DNA of 64,000 bases. It comes from Sphingobacterium prati. GTDB lineage: Bacteria > Bacteroidota > Bacteroidia > Sphingobacteriales > Sphingobacteriaceae. The DNA lies in assembly GCF_013167215.1 (NCBI RefSeq), contig NZ_JABJWY010000024.1:350618-414617 (forward strand), in the 5' to 3' direction. Below, one piece after another: positions 9,207 to 16,582 of this stretch (its first letter is position 1; each line of letters starts with the position of its first letter). The translations under genes were made by a program, and so were the position numbers. Under the pieces are notes generated by a model, which made no database searches, was not told the origin of the DNA, and worked only from the letters and a program-made list of their open reading frames with translations.

Positions 9207-9611
9207 CTATCGAATATTCAAATAAACCTCTGCGCCTTGGTCCCACAAGCTATACACCAGCGCTTTCAACTTCGCCAGCGCTTTACCACTGTGATCGCCT
9301 GTACCTTCACCTGTTAAGGTGGTGACCGGAGCGATACAACCCTGCAATTCACGCAATGCATTGTTGGCGGCATGGATCAGGATCGCTTCGCGGCCGAGCA
9401 CCATTGGAATACCAATCTGCTCGCCATGCTTTGGGTAGCGGCGCTTTTGCAGTTTATACTGCCCGATAGGAATACAGCTGATACGCGGGATATTATTTCT
9501 ATCCGGAAGTTCAATCGTATGACAGATCAGCTCCCCTTTGTAGGTGATGGTTCCATTTGTTCCCTTAGCTCCATATTTCCGTTGGAGCAGCAGGATATGT
9601 TTCGTTTTCAT
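9207..9611 (-). CDS. DUF5675 family protein
   Basis: This 134-residue protein matches the DUF5675 pattern: an N-terminal strand (LLLQRKYGAKGTNG), a conserved TIELPDR-like segment, a central IPIGQYKLQ..RYP block, and the histidine-containing IHAANNALRELQGCI segment. DUF5675 proteins occur in bacteria and phages and have no firmly known activity. The H..N....GC arrangement recalls the YkuD (L,D-transpeptidase) signature, but the match is loose and I only mention it. Its start overlaps the stop of the upstream DUF6266 gene by four bases, so the genes are translationally coupled. DUF5675 with DUF6266 is a pairing I know from other Bacteroidota genomes. Confidence 0.75.
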   Translation of the reverse strand: MKTKHILLLQRKYGAKGTNGTITYKGELICHTIELPDRNNIPRISCIPIGQYKLQKRRYPKHGEQIGIPMVLGREAILIHAANNALRELQGCIAPVTTLTGEGTGDHSGKALAKLKALVYSLWDQGAEVYLNIR

Positions 9612-10141
9612 TTCGTTGAATAGCCCAAATACAATGAGCGTGAATACTTTGAACCCTTCCTGTTTGAGACCAGCAAATAGAGATGGAATCCATCGTCCTG
9701 GAAACCTTCCGGGATCGGAACGACGACCTTACCCTCCCGCCGTTGCCAGATCTGCTCATTGACAAAGGCATAGCCTTTCTCTACTTGGTAAGCACAGAGG
9801 ATCAGCCGGTCGTCATGATTAACTAAGCTCGAGAATTGCATTTCATGGGCCACTTCAATGCGATCGACGTAACGATGCACCTGCCCATTTACGACACCCC
9901 ACAGCGAACCTTCACTCAACCGCACCAAAGCAGGATCGACAACCGGACCATCTGTTTCATATTTAATTGCCATTTGCAATGTATAGCCCAGTGCGAGTCC
10001 CGATGCAAGTGAATTCTTTCGTTTAGCCATTTCGGCAAAGCCTTTTTTGATCAATCCATTTAAGGGTGCCAGAAATGCAGCCCCCACTTTAAAGGCAGCC
10101 CGTACCCGCTGCTGAGCAGGACTGATAGTTTTATTAGCCAT
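9608..10141 (-). CDS. DUF6266 family protein, divergent N-terminus
   Basis: The product is about 177 residues. I start it at the ATG giving MANKTISPAQQ, because the longer frame needs a TTG start and adds low-quality sequence. The C-terminal half resembles the neighbouring DUF6266 protein (a DGFHLYLLVSNRKGSK.S.S.YLG end, against VHTWLFLSNRSKTKVSKSVYLG there). The usual N-terminal MG..NG..GF.GK.GS block is absent, so this copy is shortened or diverged at its N-terminus. It lies between the full DUF6266 gene (51 bp upstream) and DUF5675 (4-base overlap). Function is unknown, and the tandem copies suggest two related structural subunits. Confidence 0.7.
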   Translation of the reverse strand: MANKTISPAQQRVRAAFKVGAAFLAPLNGLIKKGFAEMAKRKNSLASGLALGYTLQMAIKYETDGPVVDPALVRLSEGSLWGVVNGQVHRYVDRIEVAHEMQFSSLVNHDDRLILCAYQVEKGYAFVNEQIWQRREGKVVVPIPEGFQDDGFHLYLLVSNRKGSKYSRSLYLGYSTK

Positions 10142-10191
10142 AATACGTGGTATAATATGGGCTGAGCCAGCATGGCCCAACCCAGTTTAAT

Positions 10192-10836
10192 TTAGATTAG
10201 CTGTACCTCGCCTAGATACACGCTTTTGGACACCTTGGTTTTCGACCGATTGGACAAAAACAGCCAGGTATGTACAGCACCCGTCGCCAGATGCTCGGGC
10301 ACTGTAAATGACACCGTACCAGCCGCACGGGAACTTGGCGTAGGTGTGGATATAAATTCGTCTTTCTCGGGATGATAAGCCAATACATAGACAATATCAT
10401 CTTCAAAAGTCTCGAACGTCTCGCTTGCATCTGTACTCCAGATGAAGGTGAGGTCACCCGCGTCATACGACACGCCAACAGTTCCACCGCCGTACAGGCC
10501 ACCATCCGAGATACTGATCTTGGAATAATCCAAGGTATAGTCCGGATAGACGCCGGCGATTGCCTGGTTCAAGTTAAATTGAAACGCCGCGTTGATCGGT
10601 GTCAATTTTTCCGTATTTTTACGGCCAAATCCGATCTTTAAAAAGAAGTTGATGGGCAGCAGAAATCGCATCAGTGTTTTGAATTTTTCCTGCTGCATCA
10701 TCTGTGCTTCTGTTGCGGGCTTTGATCTTTTTTTATAAAGCCCCTTAATGTAGTTGATACTCTTCCAACTACTTCCGATTATTGAGCCGGCTTTACCCTT
10801 AAAGCCTCCATTTGCTCCATTTACAATAGTTCCCAT
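10192..10836 (-). CDS. DUF6266 family protein
   Basis: This 214-residue protein starts MGTIVNGANGGFKGKAGS, the hallmark N-terminus of DUF6266, followed by a basic KRSKPATEAQMMQQEKF segment. The rest is beta-rich and ends with a LFLSNRSKTK.SKSVYLG motif shared with the next gene. The N-terminal KAGS.IGSSWK.INYIKG block suggests an assembly or capsid/tube-like protein, but no function is established. It is the first gene of the minus-strand cassette DUF6266 - DUF6266 - DUF5675 - two small genes. The start ATG is unambiguous. Confidence 0.8.
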   Translation of the reverse strand: MGTIVNGANGGFKGKAGSIIGSSWKSINYIKGLYKKRSKPATEAQMMQQEKFKTLMRFLLPINFFLKIGFGRKNTEKLTPINAAFQFNLNQAIAGVYPDYTLDYSKISISDGGLYGGGTVGVSYDAGDLTFIWSTDASETFETFEDDIVYVLAYHPEKDEFISTPTPSSRAAGTVSFTVPEHLATGAVHTWLFLSNRSKTKVSKSVYLGEVQLI

Positions 10837-11303
10837 TTGTTTAAATCATCACTTTTACATACCGGTACTTGTGATTGACATAACAAACATAAAACACTTT
10901 AAATCAGAAACAAATAGACATAGAATGGTAGACCGAAGACTGACCGACGGGTATCGAAAAGTAGACCGATCACCGACCGAATACAACGAAATATGACGGC
11001 TGTTTTGAAGCACAAAACTTGAAAAAAGAGCGCAAGTTTTAGCGGTATTGGAGATGAATCAACAGGCAGTTAACTCCCAATCAGCTCCCACCTTTCATCG
11101 GGTTCTCATCGAATTTTCATCGGGTTTGGATGCTATTTTTCCGATGAAATCCCGATGCCATTTCGATGGAAATTGCCGCAAAGGCAGGAGTTGGTCAGGA
11201 GAAAGTCCGAAGAATATTGGGCAGTCGGGCGAATAACCGAAGAGTTGAAACTATTACGAGAAAGCCATTCATTGAGCACCGCTGGTATCGGGTGATCCAG
11301 CAT
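10837..11303. other. Intergenic stretch with degenerate CATCGGG repeats
   Basis: No convincing gene is present. At about 11094-11170 a 12-15 bp unit close to TTTTCATCGGG recurs several times, and its complement (CCGATGAAATCCCGATG) follows. Similar CATCGG-rich tracts occur elsewhere in Sphingobacteriaceae intergenic DNA as far as I recall. Possible frames here are short and show no family features. Confidence 0.4.
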
Positions 11304-11335
11304 AAAAAAACCGTTTCACAAGATGTCAAACGGCT
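11304..11335 (-). terminator. Rho-independent terminator after the SDR gene
   Basis: On the minus strand GCCGTTTGAC...GTGAAACGGT forms a stem (core CCGTTT/AAACGG) followed by seven T residues. It lies about 78 bp beyond the stop of the short-chain dehydrogenase gene. Confidence 0.8.
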
Positions 11336-11412
11336 TATCCATTTATTGTGTCAGTCGGGTTGTCTCCTTTGGGGAATACAAGCATCCAACCGACATTTTT
11401 ATCAAGCGCACA

Positions 11413-12150
11413 TTACCATGGAATTTCACCCGAGCCAGGGTTCGTTTCCTCACTAAAGAATCTGCCGGAGGGGCCATGTTCATCGATCAGTGCATATTTG
11501 ATGATCCTGCCAGCAGCCTGCTCAACCTCACCCCCATTATGGCCTGTGAAATCCGTTTTTGTATACCCCGGGCATACGGCATTGATCTTAAAGTTTGTAT
11601 TACGCAGCTCATAGGCCAGGTGTATGGTATACATGTTTAGTGCAGCTTTGGAGGCAGCATAGACGGCATACTTCGCGTAGTCATAGGCAGGCCATTCCGG
11701 ATTGCTTTGCAACGAAAGCGAGCCAACACTGGTACTCACATTCACAATACGGGGTTGATCCGATTGTTGCAGCAAGGGAAGGAAATGCTGGGTAACCCGG
11801 GATACGCCAATGACGTTGGTATCAAAAGTCGCCAAAAACTGATCCTCGCTAGCCTCCAAGGCGGTGTAGGGCGCATCGCCATTAATCCCGGCATTGTTGA
11901 TCAATATGTCAAGTACAGCTGTTTTTTCAGCGATCTGATCACGCGCTTCTTTTACTGAGCGCAGGCTGGTCACATCCAGTGCAATAGCCTCTACATGTGT
12001 AAGCCCTGATGCAGCCAACTTTTTTACGGCATCCAGCCCATTTTGTAAACTTCTACTCCCCAAATAGACGTAAAAGCCCTGCTCCAGTAATTGCCGCGCT
12101 GTTTCAAATCCAATGCCTTTGTTGGCACCTGTAATAAGTACTGTTTTCAT
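11413..12150 (-). CDS. Short-chain dehydrogenase/reductase (SDR) family oxidoreductase
   Basis: This 245-residue protein has all the landmarks of a classical SDR. The cofactor motif TGxxxGIG is TGANKGIG at residues 7-14, NNAG is present in DILINNAGING, a catalytic serine lies in VNVSTSVGSLS, and the catalytic YxxxK is YAASK. The fold binds NAD(P)H. The substrate cannot be read from the sequence. A basic residue is not obvious right after the glycine motif, but GSRSLQ after strand 2 suggests NADPH preference. It stands upstream of its own terminator and 78 bp downstream of a Crp/Fnr-type gene on the same strand, which may regulate it. Confidence 0.9.
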   Translation of the reverse strand: MKTVLITGANKGIGFETARQLLEQGFYVYLGSRSLQNGLDAVKKLAASGLTHVEAIALDVTSLRSVKEARDQIAEKTAVLDILINNAGINGDAPYTALEASEDQFLATFDTNVIGVSRVTQHFLPLLQQSDQPRIVNVSTSVGSLSLQSNPEWPAYDYAKYAVYAASKAALNMYTIHLAYELRNTNFKINAVCPGYTKTDFTGHNGGEVEQAAGRIIKYALIDEHGPSGRFFSEETNPGSGEIPW

Positions 12151-12227
12151 CTTTTTTATATTTAAAATCTGAAAGCAATATTATAACAGTCCCCAAAATA
12201 TTTCTTTACCAAATGGTAAAAAATGCA

Positions 12228-12794
12228 TCAAGTGATATTTTTACGTATTCTGCTCAGGGATTGCTGCGTCACCCCCAGATAAGATGCGATATAACGGAGT
12301 GGCACACGGAGCATGACATCAGGATAATTTTTCAAAAATTCAAGATAGCGGGAAGAAGCATCCTGCGATACCACGGGTCCTTTTCTTGATTTTTGATACA
12401 TACAGAGTTGCACCATTTTATTTTTTATGGTGTCCCATGCGGCAACGGTATGGGATAATCCCTCCCATTGTGCCTTTGAAAAAACAATTAATTTGCAGTC
12501 CGTACAGGCTTGAATATATTCGGTCGAGATTTGGTGCGATTCCAGATTAAGGTAATCCGCTGCCAGGCTATCTTCAGCAATAAAACAGCGTGTGATATCT
12601 TCTCCTGCCTGATTATAATAACAGCCCCTTAGCACGCCCTGCACGACAAAACCCACCTGTCTGGGCACTGCCCCGGCCTCTGAAAAATATTCTCCCTTTT
12701 TCAATTCTATTTGCGTAGCACTTGCTTTGATTGATGCGATCTCCGACGTATTGAGATCACCAAATCGCAAGATATAATCGATTAAACTATCCAT
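12228..12794 (-). CDS. Crp/Fnr family transcriptional regulator
   Basis: I start at the ATG giving MDSLIDYILRFGDL, because the 15 codons before it lack family similarity. The protein is 188 residues. Residues 20-110 form a cyclic-nucleotide-binding-type beta roll (LKKGEYFSEAGAVPRQVGFVVQGVLRGCYYN...GED). The C-terminus has a helix-turn-helix with IASYLGVTQQSLSRIRKNI. The typical cAMP-binding arginine motif is not preserved, so the ligand is unknown, as for most Bacteroidota Crp-like proteins. It is immediately upstream of the SDR gene on the same strand, a common pairing of a sensor-regulator with the oxidoreductase it controls. Confidence 0.85.
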   Translation of the reverse strand: MDSLIDYILRFGDLNTSEIASIKASATQIELKKGEYFSEAGAVPRQVGFVVQGVLRGCYYNQAGEDITRCFIAEDSLAADYLNLESHQISTEYIQACTDCKLIVFSKAQWEGLSHTVAAWDTIKNKMVQLCMYQKSRKGPVVSQDASSRYLEFLKNYPDVMLRVPLRYIASYLGVTQQSLSRIRKNIT

Positions 12795-12921
12795 CGTTAG
12801 CATTTGATAGGTCAATTTACAAAAATATAATTTATTCAAAAGCCGCTATAAGATATTGCCCCCCATTGCAGAAAAATATTCATTCCTAGCCCAGCTGATC
12901 ATAAGGGAGGTTACACCGCAA

Positions 12922-12952
12922 TAAAAAAACGTCTCCCCGACCAGAGAGACGC
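12922..12952 (-). terminator. Terminator of the peptide/kinase/LytTR operon
   Basis: On the minus strand GCGTCTC pairs with GGAGACGT across an 8-base loop, followed directly by seven T residues. It lies about 50 bp past the small HTH gene and is the first strong terminator downstream of the operon that begins near 16.3 kb. Confidence 0.85.
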
Positions 12953-13002
12953 CCGAAGAAAGTAATCCGCGTACAGGTAAAAATCAATTGATCGAGCAGT
13001 AC

Positions 13003-13317
13003 CTACAACCCACGGTAGCTAAGCCGTAGCCGCTCTACATCCACATCCCGATAATAACGCTTATTGCGTTCTCGTTTGGCTATACAGATATAGCCATCGC
13101 GCTGGAGCCGATAGAGTGTCTCAGTTGAGATACCGACATGCGATTTGACATACTCCGCATCGCGAAGCACGACATTTTCCGCTTCTAGCTGCTCCCGCAA
13201 GTCGAGATAGGTAGCCAGCTGACGTTTTACTGCCAGTAGTTCCACCAAGACCAATTTTTGGGCAAAGGAATGCCCGGAGCTTATGGAAAAGCCCCTGAGA
13301 TACTGATTTTTACGCAT
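13003..13317 (-). CDS. Small helix-turn-helix protein (MerR/excisionase-like)
   Basis: This 104-residue protein has a basic N-terminus, a leucine-rich helical middle (LVELLAVKRQLATYLDLREQLEAENVVLRD, likely a coiled coil) and a C-terminal winged-helix pattern (GISTETLYRLQRDGYI...KRYYRDVDVERL) close to the HTH_17/MerR type. It lies 31 bp downstream of the LytTR response regulator on the same strand, ahead of a strong terminator, so it is probably the last gene of that operon. Its role is not known; a DNA-binding cofactor or repressor for the circuit is a reasonable guess. Confidence 0.65.
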   Translation of the reverse strand: MRKNQYLRGFSISSGHSFAQKLVLVELLAVKRQLATYLDLREQLEAENVVLRDAEYVKSHVGISTETLYRLQRDGYICIAKRERNKRYYRDVDVERLRLSYRGL

Positions 13318-13348
13318 ACAGATTTATTTAGGGTTTATAAAAGACGGG

Positions 13349-14092
13349 TTATTCAGCCGATTTTCCCATTCCAGCAATATTTTTTCTGCGCGTCCTACTG
13401 ATTGGAAGACTAACTTTTTCACCTTCAGTGAGCCATAGCTCGGCACCATCAATATTCTTGACAAAATTGAAGTTGACAATGTATCCCCGATGGATACGTG
13501 CGTAATAAGAAATCGGCATATTTTCTTCTATCTCCTCCATGGTAATTCTGCAGATCAGCCGCTCATTGCGGGTCACTATCTCCACATAATTGTCTATGCT
13601 CTGGATATAGACGATATCCCGATATTTCAAGACTCTTTTACTGCGGGAGTCTTTGACTTCGTAGACATAATATTCGCGCTGTACCGCAGGAGCAAGCATG
13701 ATTGGCGCACCTAATCGTTTTAGACATTTGTTTAATGCAAGGAATATAGCTTCAAAACTGACATTTTTCATGAGGTAATCGCAGGCATCCAATTTGTAGC
13801 TATCGAGCGCAAACTCAGCATAGGCCGTAACAAAAACCAGTGCCGGACGCATCTGCTGCGGCAATACCTTATAGAGCTCAAATCCTGAGAGCTCAGGCAT
13901 CTGTATGTCCAGAAAGAGAATATCCACCTTATTGCGCATCAGGTAGTTGAGCGCATCCTTTCCATTCTCAAAAACTCTGACATCTTCAAAATCCCCTATT
14001 TTGTGGATATCTTTTAATTTTAAGATCTGATCGACAACCTTGTTGGCATCCGATCTGTCGTCGTCGACCACGACGATACTATACTTAGGCAT
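13349..14092 (-). CDS. LytTR family response regulator
   Basis: The 247-residue protein has an N-terminal receiver domain with the acidic pocket VVDDDRSD at residues 8-15 and the phospho-acceptor Asp62 in LFLDIQMPE. A C-terminal LytTR DNA-binding domain covers about residues 140-245 (YVYEVKDSRSKRVLKYRDIVYIQS...RIHRGYIVNFNFVKNI). LytTR proteins such as AgrA and ComE bind pairs of direct repeats. It starts two bases after the kinase gene ends, so it is the cognate partner. Three direct repeats at 20-bp spacing upstream of this operon are plausible target sites, which would make the circuit autoregulated. Confidence 0.92.
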   Translation of the reverse strand: MPKYSIVVVDDDRSDANKVVDQILKLKDIHKIGDFEDVRVFENGKDALNYLMRNKVDILFLDIQMPELSGFELYKVLPQQMRPALVFVTAYAEFALDSYKLDACDYLMKNVSFEAIFLALNKCLKRLGAPIMLAPAVQREYYVYEVKDSRSKRVLKYRDIVYIQSIDNYVEIVTRNERLICRITMEEIEENMPISYYARIHRGYIVNFNFVKNIDGAELWLTEGEKVSLPISRTRRKNIAGMGKSAE

Positions 14093-14094
14093 AA

Positions 14095-15102
14095 TTAATT
14101 CATAAATTTTAATTCCACCACAAAATACTTTTCCTCCTCAATACGATACGCAACATTTACCCTGTCTTTTTGTAAAGACTCAAAAAGACGATTGACCAGT
14201 ATCAGCCCCCTGCCGGTTCCCTTCTCTCCATTTCTGCCCGCAATACGATTACGTACTGTAAAAACGGTTGCATCCTTTTCCCGTATCCACTCGATAACAA
14301 TAGGGAACGATTTACCTATCGGGCTATAAGAAACTGCATTTTCAATCCAGGTCATCAGCGAAAGCGTAGGGACAGACCTGTTCCAGATATAAGCTGGGAC
14401 AAGCTCCTCTCCTTTGATCTCTATTTTACGATGCACGCATATATCCACCAATTGTTTGAAATAAGCCCATTCCTCATCCAACGCTACCCGACTATCACGC
14501 ATGGCGATCTTATTGATGATGTATTGGAAGAAATCCAGTACTGTAAGGTCAAACACAATTTTCTTCTCTACTGAAAATTGGTAAAGTTTAAACAAAAAAT
14601 GTCCCGACAGCAGTGCATTATCAGAAATATCTTTTACTGCGAGCTGAAGTTCATTTATTTTTACTGATTTTTGTTTCTTTTGCCAAAAAAAGGTATCGAG
14701 TCCAAGGATAAGCAGCACGAACGAAAGCCCACGAACGATTTTAATAAATAGCTTTTGCGCATCCCCATCCTTCCAAGGGAAATAGAGCACTACGCCGTGT
14801 GCAGTCAGAAAACTATAATAATACCATTTTATGACAGGATAAACCAATACAAGCAGTACGACACCAGGCAGCAATAGAAACCAGAGCCTATATTTCTGCA
14901 GCCTGACGATATGAAAAGTCATAAAACAGACCGCAAAATAGAATATATACGGAATTATTAACAGTAAATAGATGATCAGCGGATGATTTAACCACACATC
15001 TTTGAATATGATGGCCAGCAATACGCCAAATAATGTGACTCCAAGTAAGAATCTGTAATGCAACTGATTGAAAAAATCCAGATTGAATGAAAAAATGTTC
15101 AT
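14095..15102 (-). CDS. Membrane sensor kinase, LytS/AgrC-like, with degenerate H-box
   Basis: This 335-residue protein begins with four or five hydrophobic segments (residues 18-34, 40-62, 72-90, 124-140) and continues into a cytoplasmic kinase region. The histidine box of LytS/YehU-type kinases, normally NPHFLFN, appears as SGHFLFK around His168. The histidine is kept but the flanking NP and final N are changed. The ATP-binding lobe is recognisable by WIENAVSYSP (N-box, Asn255) and EKGTGRGL (G-box). It is flanked by an acyltransferase gene 28 bp upstream and the LytTR regulator 2 bp downstream. Whether it autophosphorylates, or only acts as a phosphatase or sensor, is open given the altered box. 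Confidence 0.85.
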   Translation of the reverse strand: MNIFSFNLDFFNQLHYRFLLGVTLFGVLLAIIFKDVWLNHPLIIYLLLIIPYIFYFAVCFMTFHIVRLQKYRLWFLLLPGVVLLVLVYPVIKWYYYSFLTAHGVVLYFPWKDGDAQKLFIKIVRGLSFVLLILGLDTFFWQKKQKSVKINELQLAVKDISDNALLSGHFLFKLYQFSVEKKIVFDLTVLDFFQYIINKIAMRDSRVALDEEWAYFKQLVDICVHRKIEIKGEELVPAYIWNRSVPTLSLMTWIENAVSYSPIGKSFPIVIEWIREKDATVFTVRNRIAGRNGEKGTGRGLILVNRLFESLQKDRVNVAYRIEEEKYFVVELKFMN

Positions 15103-15130
15103 ATGAAATTCGGTTAAGTTTTAACCTAAA

Positions 15131-16069
15131 TTAGAAATTTTCATTCTTTTTAAGAACAATTTCATAAAAAATCTTTCTAGACAAGTCAAATAGATAACCT
15201 TTATCCGCAAAGGAAAAAGGAACCATCCAGCTTCCATTGCACCTTATGCCTAATCCGGTCCGCTCGTCAAATCCCTTATAATGGTGCATCAGCCCCCAGT
15301 TTTCCCAGGCAGTCCAATCTATTTGCATCATTGCATGAAAAAATTCCTGCAATTTGGTAAAGGCATTTAAGATCGCTATGGGATTATTCCTATCAGCTGG
15401 GCTTAATACGGTGAGCGGATCCCCCATCTGCCAGGCTGGTGCGGCATGATGAACTTTTGGACTGAGATGGATGGCGTAGACAGGCAGTCCAAATCGATGT
15501 GCAAGCTTGAGCAGGTTACTACGCCAGTAAAAGTAGCTTGCACCGAAAGAGACCCGCAGTCGCCCCTGCTCCTCTTTACTTTCATTGCCGCCGACTGATT
15601 CATTCGCATCCAAGAATACGAGAATCAGTCGATTGTTGGAAATGGCCTGAAGCATCTTGCGTATGACCATTGCGTTACTCGCTTCCAGACATTCGAGCCT
15701 ATCTGCTGGCAAGCCCATCGCGTCGAGATCACGTGCATATCGCCTGCGCTCTCTGTCTAGCACTGCATCCGAGACTACTATCGTGAGTGAGTATCCTGCT
15801 GCGACCAGATAACGTGGCACCAGACGATATGGGCCATAATGAAAGGTAAATACTAGGCTGCCGGACAAAGAAGCGAGCTCAAGGTTAGGAGATCCATGCC
15901 GAATATTTTCAGGCGAAAAATCCCTGTCCAGCTGTGCAAACTGTTGGCGGTGCCCTTGCCACCGCTGATAGCCAGCCTCCAATTCGACCGCGGGTTTATC
16001 CGGATAAAATCCTTGTACGTTAGCCATCCACAGCAGGCGCTGCAGCTCTTCTTTTTTTTGATTATTCAT
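15131..16069 (-). CDS. LpxL/HtrB-like lysophospholipid acyltransferase superfamily protein
   Basis: The 312-residue protein resembles the LPLAT fold of lipid A acyltransferases. A strand and histidine block, VFTFHYGPYRLVPRYL (His77), is followed by a central helix with a VFLDANES strand, then FGASYFYWRSNLLKLAHRFGLPVYAIHL, equivalent to the FFG..A....G...LA...G.PV region of LpxL. In true family members the motif is HxxxxD/E. Here the acidic position is Arg82, so catalysis may be altered or the product unusual. No transmembrane segment is obvious. The gene lies between a 42-residue peptide gene and the sensor kinase. That context suggests it modifies the peptide or a small lipid signal rather than lipid A, which is inference. 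Confidence 0.65.
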   Translation of the reverse strand: MNNQKKEELQRLLWMANVQGFYPDKPAVELEAGYQRWQGHRQQFAQLDRDFSPENIRHGSPNLELASLSGSLVFTFHYGPYRLVPRYLVAAGYSLTIVVSDAVLDRERRRYARDLDAMGLPADRLECLEASNAMVIRKMLQAISNNRLILVFLDANESVGGNESKEEQGRLRVSFGASYFYWRSNLLKLAHRFGLPVYAIHLSPKVHHAAPAWQMGDPLTVLSPADRNNPIAILNAFTKLQEFFHAMMQIDWTAWENWGLMHHYKGFDERTGLGIRCNGSWMVPFSFADKGYLFDLSRKIFYEIVLKKNENF

Positions 16070-16089
16070 GTGCTTTTAGGTTAAGATAG

Positions 16090-16115
16090 CATCAGGTGAT
16101 TTGAATCACCTGATG
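16090..16115. promoter_or_regulatory. Perfect hairpin between the peptide and acyltransferase genes
   Basis: CATCAGGTGATT and AATCACCTGATG are perfect 12-base arms around TG. The element lies between the stop of the short peptide gene and the start of the acyltransferase gene, 20 bp before the latter. It is not followed by a clear T run on the minus strand. It most likely stabilises or partly terminates the transcript, so that the peptide is made in excess over the enzymes, an arrangement familiar from peptide-precursor operons. Confidence 0.6.
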
Positions 16116-16136
16116 TCATTGGTGAACGATTAAGGC

Positions 16137-16265
16137 CTATAAAGAACCTGTCCAACACTTATCATCATCCAGATCGCCCAATATGGGGTCGTCACCAAAC
16201 AGTTCAAAAGCTGTATAGCCTTCAAATAGATCACTTGTTACGCTTGTTTGCAATTCATTTTCCAT
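16137..16265 (-). CDS. Short peptide, candidate secreted or modified precursor (42 residues)
   Basis: A 42-codon frame starts at ATG (MENELQTSVTSDLFEG), continues YTAFELFGDDPILGDL and ends DDDKCWTGSL, then stop. It is strongly acidic, has a single Cys near the end and no signal peptide. A leader-like acidic first half followed by a short C-terminal core with Cys-Trp-Thr-Gly-Ser is the general look of peptide precursors, but I recognise no family. It is the first gene of a minus-strand operon, is separated from the acyltransferase by a perfect hairpin, and sits about 190 bp from the three direct repeats. I infer it is the pheromone or product of the circuit. Confidence 0.55.
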   Translation of the reverse strand: MENELQTSVTSDLFEGYTAFELFGDDPILGDLDDDKCWTGSL

Positions 16266-16582
16266 TTTTAAATCATTTTATTGACTCGAATAATGCAGAT
16301 CGAATCTATCCTGCTCTATCGTACGATATATTTATTCAATGATCAGCTGATAAACAAATTTGCTACAAATTGAAAAAATTATACAAATTGAGGGAAATAG
16401 AGCCAAAAAACAGCGCTGAACTGAAAAGTAGGTTACCACAAGGGGTTAAAATACCATTCACCCCTCGTATATGCAGTTCACCCCTCAAATAGGTCATTTA
16501 TCCCTCAATTAACCTTTAATTAATCAAATGGGTAAATTGCCTCTTCTTTTTTTATCATAAAAATGCCAACATAAACTAAACA
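16266..16582. other. Divergent regulatory region between peptide operon and Crp-like gene
   Basis: No further gene is seen. The region is AT-rich and carries three direct repeats (16457-16506, listed separately) roughly midway between the divergent start codons. Candidate promoter boxes are not distinct enough to call. Confidence 0.5.
16457..16506. promoter_or_regulatory. Three direct repeats at exact 20-bp spacing (probable regulator sites)
   Basis: TTCACCCCTC occurs at 16457-16466 and 16477-16486, and TTTATCCCTC at 16497-16506. The period is exactly 20 bp, so the three sites lie on one face of the helix. LytTR regulators such as AgrA are known to bind direct repeats about two helical turns apart, so the LytTR protein encoded downstream is the obvious candidate. 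The sites lie 77-126 bp before the plus-strand Crp-like gene and about 190 bp before the peptide gene, and could control both. Confidence 0.6.

Noticed and set aside
11048..11456. Small plus-strand frames upstream of the SDR terminator
   Set aside because: They overlap repeats and the terminator of the minus-strand gene and show no family features.
16457..16506. Regular direct repeats as a possible CRISPR array
   Set aside because: Only three units of 10 bp with 10-bp gaps and no cas genes nearby; the form fits regulator sites.
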